From assembly GCF_039543525.1 (NCBI RefSeq), contig NZ_BAABJX010000042.1:1-64000 (forward strand): a stretch of DNA of 64,000 nucleotides, in the 5' to 3' direction. Positions 59,325 through 64,000 of the stretch are shown here, piece after piece. Numbering within the stretch: the first letter of the stretch is position 1; each line of letters begins with the position of its first letter. The notes under the pieces are model-generated. The model saw only the letters and a program-made list of their open reading frames with translations, was not told the origin of the DNA and ran no database searches. Source of the DNA: Algivirga pacifica. Lineage in GTDB: Bacteria; Bacteroidota; Bacteroidia; Cytophagales; Flammeovirgaceae. A program made the position numbers and the translations under genes.

Positions 59325-60275
59325 TTAATCTTGTCTATCCTTCCACCATGCATTTCTTTCTGCTTGATTCAAAAAGGTCCAGGCAATGAAGCGACTTTCT
59401 TTTTGTCCTTGTGTCATGACAACAGTTTTTACTTCCACTGCTTTAGCTTTTTTGAGTAATTGCTCAAGTTTTGGTAGGTGCTCCTTTCTCGAAACCAAAG
59501 AGGTAAACCATAGACAGTTTTCTTTATAGGAAGTACTTTGCTTAATCATTTTTTTTAGAAAGAGGGCTTCTCCTCCTTTGGTCCATAGCTCGTTGCTTTG
59601 TCCACCGAAGTTGAGGTGTACCTCCTTGGAGGATTTTCCCGAAAGCTTACGTTGCTTGCGTAGGTTAGTCTTCTCGGCTTCCTCTTTAGAACTGTAAAAA
59701 GGAGGGTTGCACATCGAGAGGGCAAAGTGGTCTCCTTCAAGAATAGCGCCTTCTATCACCCCGGCTGCAGAGGGCTGTTTTCTTAATGTAATACCCCCTT
59801 TTAGGGAGGGGGAAGTGCTATTTTTTTGAGCGATTTCTAAGGCTCCTTGCTCCAGTTCTACCCCTACAAAGGACCAACCGTAGATACGATTTCCTAGAAT
59901 AGGATAGATACAGTTTGCTCCTGTGCCTATATCCAGTACATGTACCGTATTTCCCTTGGGAACCTTTCCATCAAGATCATCTGCCAGTAGGTCTGCAGCG
60001 TAATGTATGTAATCAGCTCTTCCGGGGATAGGAGGACAAAGGTAGCCTTTTGGAAGCTCCCATTCCTCTATATCGTAATAGTGTAGTAGTAAAGCTTTGT
60101 TGAGCGCCACCACCGCATCAGGATTAGAAAAGTCAATACTTTCTTCACCACCAATGGTAGAGATAAGGTAATCTTTTAGAGGAGGGTAGGTTTCGACTAA
60201 TGCCGCAAGGGGATATCCCTCTGCATGCAGGTTGCGAGGATGTAATGCTTTCTTAGGGGATGCTGCTGCTTTCAT
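59325..60275 (-). CDS. rlmF: 23S rRNA (adenine(1618)-N(6))-methyltransferase
   Basis: The 316-residue protein has the RlmF pattern: a Rossmann SAM site in VLDIGTGANCIYPILG, the (N/D)PP(Y/F) catalytic motif as CNPPFYSSKEEA, and the flanking KSSKEVHLNFGGQSNELW segment. It methylates A1618 of 23S rRNA. It has no operon partner evident; a 21-bp hairpin lies just before its start. Confidence 0.95.
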   Translation of the reverse strand: MKAAASPKKALHPRNLHAEGYPLAALVETYPPLKDYLISTIGGEESIDFSNPDAVVALNKALLLHYYDIEEWELPKGYLCPPIPGRADYIHYAADLLADDLDGKVPKGNTVHVLDIGTGANCIYPILGNRIYGWSFVGVELEQGALEIAQKNSTSPSLKGGITLRKQPSAAGVIEGAILEGDHFALSMCNPPFYSSKEEAEKTNLRKQRKLSGKSSKEVHLNFGGQSNELWTKGGEALFLKKMIKQSTSYKENCLWFTSLVSRKEHLPKLEQLLKKAKAVEVKTVVMTQGQKESRFIAWTFLNQAERNAWWKDRQD

Positions 60276-60307
60276 AGGATTGATTAGGAGAAGTAAGATG
60301 AAAGATA

Positions 60308-60363
60308 AAGGAAGAAGGATAAAGGATTTAAGTATTGTGTGTAATCCTTTATCCTTCTTCCTT
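60308..60363. repeat. Perfect 21-bp hairpin (purine-rich arms)
   Basis: AAGGAAGAAGGATAAAGGATT (60308-60328) pairs perfectly with 60343-60363. It lies between the stop of the serine-hydrolase-like gene and the start of rlmF, both minus strand. Confidence 0.85.
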
Positions 60364-60390
60364 CAACCTTTATCCATATGATACCACACA

Positions 60391-61470
60391 TTATTTTGAG
60401 AGCAAAGATTGTATTTTTTCACGGAATATAGGCTCTTCAATAAGCTCAAATGCAAAATCATGCATCAGGGCAGATAAATCAATATGTTCTTTTCTGCTGA
60501 GTTGCTGAAATACACAGACCAGTTCTACGTGTTGACCACTTTTTGTTTTACCGTAAATAGCGATAGACAAGGAAGTAGGGGTGCTGCTACTCAAAAAACC
60601 ACAGTATGAAAAAGAACGTTGAATTTCAGGAGATTTCATTGGAGTACTTTCCAGTGCATAGATCAAGGGACGGAAAACCTCTTTGGAGAAATAGGTCCTG
60701 CGGTTGATATGGTGGAGTGTTTTGAGGAATACCTCAGGAGTATAATGCGGTGCCCGATCATACCAGAGCATGAGGTACTCTTTATGGTATTGCTCTGCAT
60801 TAATCAATAAACTATCATAGATTGATGTGTACCCTTTTTGAAGGTTTTGATGGACCTCCTCACTCATTTGTCCGAAGGTCTCATTAGAAGTGTTGGGGAG
60901 GGTACGGATATATTGTTCAGGAGATACCTGTGTAGGGTTGAAGCCAACAACTTTTCCTGAGACAGGGTAATGATATGTTTGTTTGGGAACCCAAGGAAGC
61001 TTTGTGATTTCCTGCTCAATTCTATTGATCCCTATTTGGTCCATGAGGTATTCACTGCATGGATCCAGACTGAAGGCCATCATACCGGCTGCTACATCTT
61101 TGGTGCGGATTCTATTCCCTCTTAGTTTTTTGTAAATCCGAATGTATTGTTCCCAGGCATCAAAACCAGGGTTATGAAGATTGTACTGACGAATATTTTG
61201 AATGTCCAAAGGAGCTTCTGGCTCTATGGTTCTTTGGGCGGCTTGCTGTGCATAAGCAATGGCGATAAATAGGTTGTACAAATTACCTGTTGGAGCCATC
61301 AGGGTTGGTTGTTGGGCAATCTCGGTGGTGTCATTGATGGAGATAATAAGACTGATTTTTTCAGGATTTTTTTGAAGGAAATCTAGTAGGAAGGCTTCGT
61401 CTGACTCCTCCTGAGCACGGAGAGTAGTGATCGACAGAAAGCAAAAAAGAAAGAATAGATAAGGTCTCAA
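60391..61470 (-). CDS. Exported serine-hydrolase-like protein (class A beta-lactamase/transpeptidase fold), degenerate
   Basis: The 359-residue protein starts with a TTG codon followed by a signal peptide (RPYLFFLFCFLSITTLRAQ). The mature part resembles the beta-lactamase class A fold: the helix after the nucleophile region reads APTGNLYNLFIAIAYAQQA, where SxxK would be expected but is replaced by PTGN (aligning on LYxL), and SLDPCSEYLMDQIG resembles the SDN-helix with Asp in place. The nucleophile is therefore lost. It is likely an inactive homologue. The start codon is inside a heptamer repeat; bioB lies upstream on the same strand. Confidence 0.6.
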   Translation of the reverse strand: MRPYLFFLFCFLSITTLRAQEESDEAFLLDFLQKNPEKISLIISINDTTEIAQQPTLMAPTGNLYNLFIAIAYAQQAAQRTIEPEAPLDIQNIRQYNLHNPGFDAWEQYIRIYKKLRGNRIRTKDVAAGMMAFSLDPCSEYLMDQIGINRIEQEITKLPWVPKQTYHYPVSGKVVGFNPTQVSPEQYIRTLPNTSNETFGQMSEEVHQNLQKGYTSIYDSLLINAEQYHKEYLMLWYDRAPHYTPEVFLKTLHHINRRTYFSKEVFRPLIYALESTPMKSPEIQRSFSYCGFLSSSTPTSLSIAIYGKTKSGQHVELVCVFQQLSRKEHIDLSALMHDFAFELIEEPIFREKIQSLLSK

Positions 61471-61503
61471 AAGGTAAAAGGTAAAAGGTAAAAGGTAAAA
61501 GGT
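61469..61503. repeat. Heptanucleotide tandem repeat (AAAAGGT)x5
   Basis: Five perfect AAAAGGT units extend from 61469 to 61503; the first overlaps the TTG start codon of the preceding gene. Looser copies of the same heptamer are at 56886-56920 and near 4675. Confidence 0.95.
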
Positions 61504-61505
61504 AA

Positions 61506-61526
61506 GGGCGACCCTTGTGGTCGCCC
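61506..61526. repeat. GGGCGACC hairpin
   Basis: GGGCGACC and GGTCGCCC pair with loop CTTGT, as at 13267-13287. A half-copy (CCCTTGTGGTCGCCCC) is at 61551-61566. They lie between bioB and the gene downstream. Confidence 0.85.
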
Positions 61527-61581
61527 CACTACAATCTAAAAGTAGGAATACCCTTGTGGTCGCCCCAAACTTAATATAAGC

Positions 61582-62568
61582 TTACAGCTCTACTGCTGCA
61601 TTTTCCTTAAAGGCCTGTCTAGGCTGTAGTCCTAGTAGGTCAAACATCATCTGGTCTTGGTCCACTTCTGGGTTTGGAGTGGTCAGTAGCTTATCTCCAG
61701 CGAAGATAGAGCTTGCGCCAGCCAAGAAGCAAAGTGCTTGCTCAGCGATAGGCATTTCCAGACGACCAGCAGATAGACGAACCATTGCCTTAGGGATAAG
61801 GATACGTGCTGTTGCAATCATACGAACCATGTCCCATACCGGTACACGCTCTTGATTTTCCATTGGTGTCCCTTCTACAGCAACCAATGCGTTCACAGGA
61901 ACAGATTCAGGGTGTTTTTCTAGGGTAGATAGCGTATGCAACATGCTGATACGGTCCTCTGTAGTTTCTCCCAAGCCAATGATCCCTCCGGAACAAACGT
62001 GGATATCCGCTTTTTGTACATTTTTGATAGTTTCCAAACGGTCATCAAAAGTACGGGTAGTAATTACTTTGTCGTAGTACTCACGGCTAGTATCAATATT
62101 ATGGTTATAAGCATGAAGTCCTGCTTTCTTCAATTGTACTGCTTGATCTTCCGATAGCATTCCAAGGGTACAACATACTTCCATACCCATATCATTGATA
62201 TTGCTGATCATCTCTGTAATGCGCTCGAAGTGCTCGTTTTCACGTACTTCTCTCCAAGCTGTACCCATACAGAAACGCGTACTGCCGCTGTCTTTGGCTG
62301 CCTTGGCTTTGTCCAACACATCCTCAACAGTCATCATTTTTTCAGGAGTGACATTGGTCTTATATCTAGCAGACTGTGAACAGTAAGAGCAATCTTCTTT
62401 ACACCCTCCAGTTTTAACAGAAAGTAGCGTACATACCTGTACTTCATTGGCATTTTGATAATGACGGTGTACCGTAGCCGCTCTATAAATCAAGTCCATA
62501 ATGGGCATATTGTAGATCGCTGCAATCTCCTCTCTGCTCCAGTCGTTTCTAATTTTAAAATCGTTCAT
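61582..62568 (-). CDS. bioB: Biotin synthase
   Basis: The 328-residue radical-SAM enzyme has the CxxxCxxC cluster C56/C60/C63 in KTGGCKEDCSYCSQ and the second-cluster-related cysteines in CCTLGML and HVCSGGIIGLGET. It inserts sulfur into dethiobiotin. It is the third gene of the bio run (bioG, bioC, bioB) on the minus strand, with 24 bases to bioC. Confidence 0.98.
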   Translation of the reverse strand: MNDFKIRNDWSREEIAAIYNMPIMDLIYRAATVHRHYQNANEVQVCTLLSVKTGGCKEDCSYCSQSARYKTNVTPEKMMTVEDVLDKAKAAKDSGSTRFCMGTAWREVRENEHFERITEMISNINDMGMEVCCTLGMLSEDQAVQLKKAGLHAYNHNIDTSREYYDKVITTRTFDDRLETIKNVQKADIHVCSGGIIGLGETTEDRISMLHTLSTLEKHPESVPVNALVAVEGTPMENQERVPVWDMVRMIATARILIPKAMVRLSAGRLEMPIAEQALCFLAGASSIFAGDKLLTTPNPEVDQDQMMFDLLGLQPRQAFKENAAVEL

Positions 62569-62592
62569 GATGTGTATTCAGTTTAAATAGAT

Positions 62593-63351
62593 TTATTTTT
62601 TCTTTACAATGATATATATAGGGTGATAAGTTAATATTACTTCTTGATTTTTATTCTTGAATTGTCTGTTGTATTCCTCTTGAAAGTGTAGTAGATCTTG
62701 CTTTCCCCATCGTTCGTTTGCCGTGCCTCCTACACCTGTTTTCTTAATGTGTTTTAGTACTTCTATAGGATTGGAAAATGTCTTGCTGAGGATTTCTTCC
62801 TGAGCTAGGCAGATTTCAAATTCTGTTTCCAAAAGCGCTGTTAATCCTTCCATATCCCAATAATGCAGCCCTTTACCAGTTAGGGTTTTGATTTCTTGCA
62901 TATTCATTGGACCAAATGTAGAAAATGCGAAGGTGCCCCCTGTTTTTAATTGGGTGTGAATCTTTTGCAAAAAAGTCGGGAGATCCTCAATCCATTGTAA
63001 GGCCGAGCTGCTTAGAATGAGGTCCAGGTGCTCCGGCAAGGTCACCTCTTGTTCAATATCACCAGGAAGAGGAAGTGCATCCTGATAGATATGTTGACAG
63101 TAAGAGACCGCCGCTGGAACAAGGTCATTCAGGTAGAGTGTACGATAGGGAAGGGTGCTGATTTTTTTACTTAAAAAACCGGTACCGCAACCAATTTCCA
63201 GAATACGTTCTGACGTAAAAGGAACCTTGTCTAACAAGCGAAATAGCGTATGAGCAATGTTTTGCTGTACGGATGCTTCCTTGACATAGGTCTTCATACT
63301 CGCCTCAAATTTTTGGGCGACCAGAGGTTTGTTAATGTGCTGGGTGATCAT
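62593..63351 (-). CDS. bioC: Malonyl-ACP O-methyltransferase BioC-like
   Basis: The 252-residue protein has the SAM-binding motif ILEIGCGTGFLSKKI (~50-64), LNDLVP-type motif and ALQWIEDLP. It follows bioG with a 20-base overlap and precedes bioB. In the BioC-BioH type pathway it methylates malonyl-ACP to start pimeloyl formation. The overlap and gene order make the role secure within the pathway. Confidence 0.9.
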   Translation of the reverse strand: MITQHINKPLVAQKFEASMKTYVKEASVQQNIAHTLFRLLDKVPFTSERILEIGCGTGFLSKKISTLPYRTLYLNDLVPAAVSYCQHIYQDALPLPGDIEQEVTLPEHLDLILSSSALQWIEDLPTFLQKIHTQLKTGGTFAFSTFGPMNMQEIKTLTGKGLHYWDMEGLTALLETEFEICLAQEEILSKTFSNPIEVLKHIKKTGVGGTANERWGKQDLLHFQEEYNRQFKNKNQEVILTYHPIYIIVKKK

Positions 63352-64000
63352 GGGCTGTAGTGCTTAAGGTTAAAATATCTTCCCAGTATTTCCATTGATA
63401 AAAAGGAAAGTGGGAGGATTGCTGAATTGGTAATGTCTTTGTGCCAATATGCTCCCAATAGGCTTGTTGATTTCCTGTAGGGAAAATCAAATCTTTATCA
63501 CTAATCAGGGCGATATCATATACATCTTTGGATGTGCTAATAGATGATTTTTTGTCTAAGAAATAATGCAGTTCTTCCAATTGATTTTCCAATGAGCGTT
63601 CAGGTGCATTGGCTGTAAATTGCTGGAAGCTGGTACCACACATGCGTCGGAAGAACTTGTGTCGGTTGCTGACTGAAAAATGGGAAGTGGTACCTTCAAA
63701 GATACTGACCGGAATTCCCCATTCATCATGAATAGGGGCTCCTGTGCCATTGATGGCTATTTTATGCTGGAAGATATCAAGTAGCTCTTTTGATAGCTGC
63801 ATGCCCACCCATACGCCCATAGACCAGGCGATAAGGGAACGTTGAGTATACCCCTCTAGAAGAATAGTTAGCTCATCTTGAAAAGTGTTGATGTCTGTGA
63901 ATGTATAATCATAAATCATCAATACGTCTGTTCCTTTACTATCTAAAGACTGAAAAGGAATAGCGTCTTGCCCCCATCCGCATAAAAATACGATCAGGTG
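63332..64000 (-). CDS. Pimeloyl-ACP methyl ester esterase BioG-like (5' end outside window)
   Basis: The open frame continues upstream of the first listed start (63922) to the window edge as HLIVFLCGWGQDAIPFQSLD, the typical start of a BioG/DUF452 domain, so the gene is truncated by the window, not by an ATG at 63919. At least 222 residues are present, with nucleophile motif IAWSMGVWVG (GxSxG-like). BioG proteins cleave the methyl ester of pimeloyl-ACP, and the position before bioC (20-base overlap) fits. Confidence 0.88.
   Translation of the reverse strand, partial: HLIVFLCGWGQDAIPFQSLDSKGTDVLMIYDYTFTDINTFQDELTILLEGYTQRSLIAWSMGVWVGMQLSKELLDIFQHKIAINGTGAPIHDEWGIPVSIFEGTTSHFSVSNRHKFFRRMCGTSFQQFTANAPERSLENQLEELHYFLDKKSSISTSKDVYDIALISDKDLIFPTGNQQAYWEHIGTKTLPIQQSSHFPFYQWKYWEDILTLSTTAHDHPAH

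Overview
The window looks like chromosome of a Bacteroidota bacterium, probably of the Cytophagales/Flammeovirga-like sort; the exact genus cannot be read from it. Evidence: type IX secretion C-terminal sorting domains on a subtilase and on a plug-like protein, an Oar-type TonB-dependent receptor, SpoIIE phosphatase with the family-typical linker, several -7 boxes of the TAnnTTTG type, and little use of Shine-Dalgarno sites. No rRNA, tRNA, CRISPR array or complete insertion sequence was seen.

Layout. 0-10.4 kb: duplicated palindromic element, galE, secreted subtilase, pgeF, typA, an acyltransferase, and a lipoprotein/acyl-CoA ligase pair. 10.7-13.6 kb: carboxynorspermidine (alternative spermidine) synthase and decarboxylase, and an acyl-CoA-binding protein. 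13.8-28 kb: an exopolysaccharide locus, all on the plus strand: beta-helix lipoprotein, Hpt protein, a receiver domain fused to an undecaprenyl-phosphate sugar phosphotransferase with a Cys-rich insert, a half-size TolC-like protein, a Wzz-like protein, a divergent membrane glycosyltransferase-like protein, Wzy/ligase, Wzx, and four glycosyltransferases. 28-42.3 kb: housekeeping and small unknown genes (FAH-family enzyme, ABC-F, sterol desaturase-like enzyme, Crp/Fnr regulator), a frameshifted DUF5958-like gene and a large TonB receptor. 42.3-50 kb: beta-propeller protein, acetate uptake and activation (DUF4212 subunit, sodium symporter, acs), truncated hemoglobin, and a SpoIIE phosphatase next to a possible STAS-like partner. 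50.3-57.5 kb: four minus-strand genes, three of unknown function (one with a possible outer-membrane barrel end, one with a membrane-active-looking tail). 57.6-64 kb: metallo-beta-lactamase-fold hydrolase, DUF427, rlmF, a degenerate serine-hydrolase-like protein, and bioB-bioC-bioG; bioG runs off the window edge.

The strongest unexplained signal is between the genes. Many intergenic gaps hold palindromic repeats of several families: (i) arrays of short hairpins (UUCG-type and GNRA-type loops) joined by the pentamer GTTGA, with hairpin cassettes swapped, gained or lost between the two arms; (ii) NNGCG-TCCT-CGCNN hairpins with compensatory stem changes, nested inside a larger inverted repeat; (iii) a 163-bp MITE-like inverted repeat; (iv) heptanucleotide tandem repeats of at least four different sequences, two of which overlap a start or stop codon. 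The most interesting coding signal is the Hpt plus receiver-phosphoglycosyltransferase pair, which suggests that phosphorelay signalling acts directly on the priming enzyme of polysaccharide synthesis.
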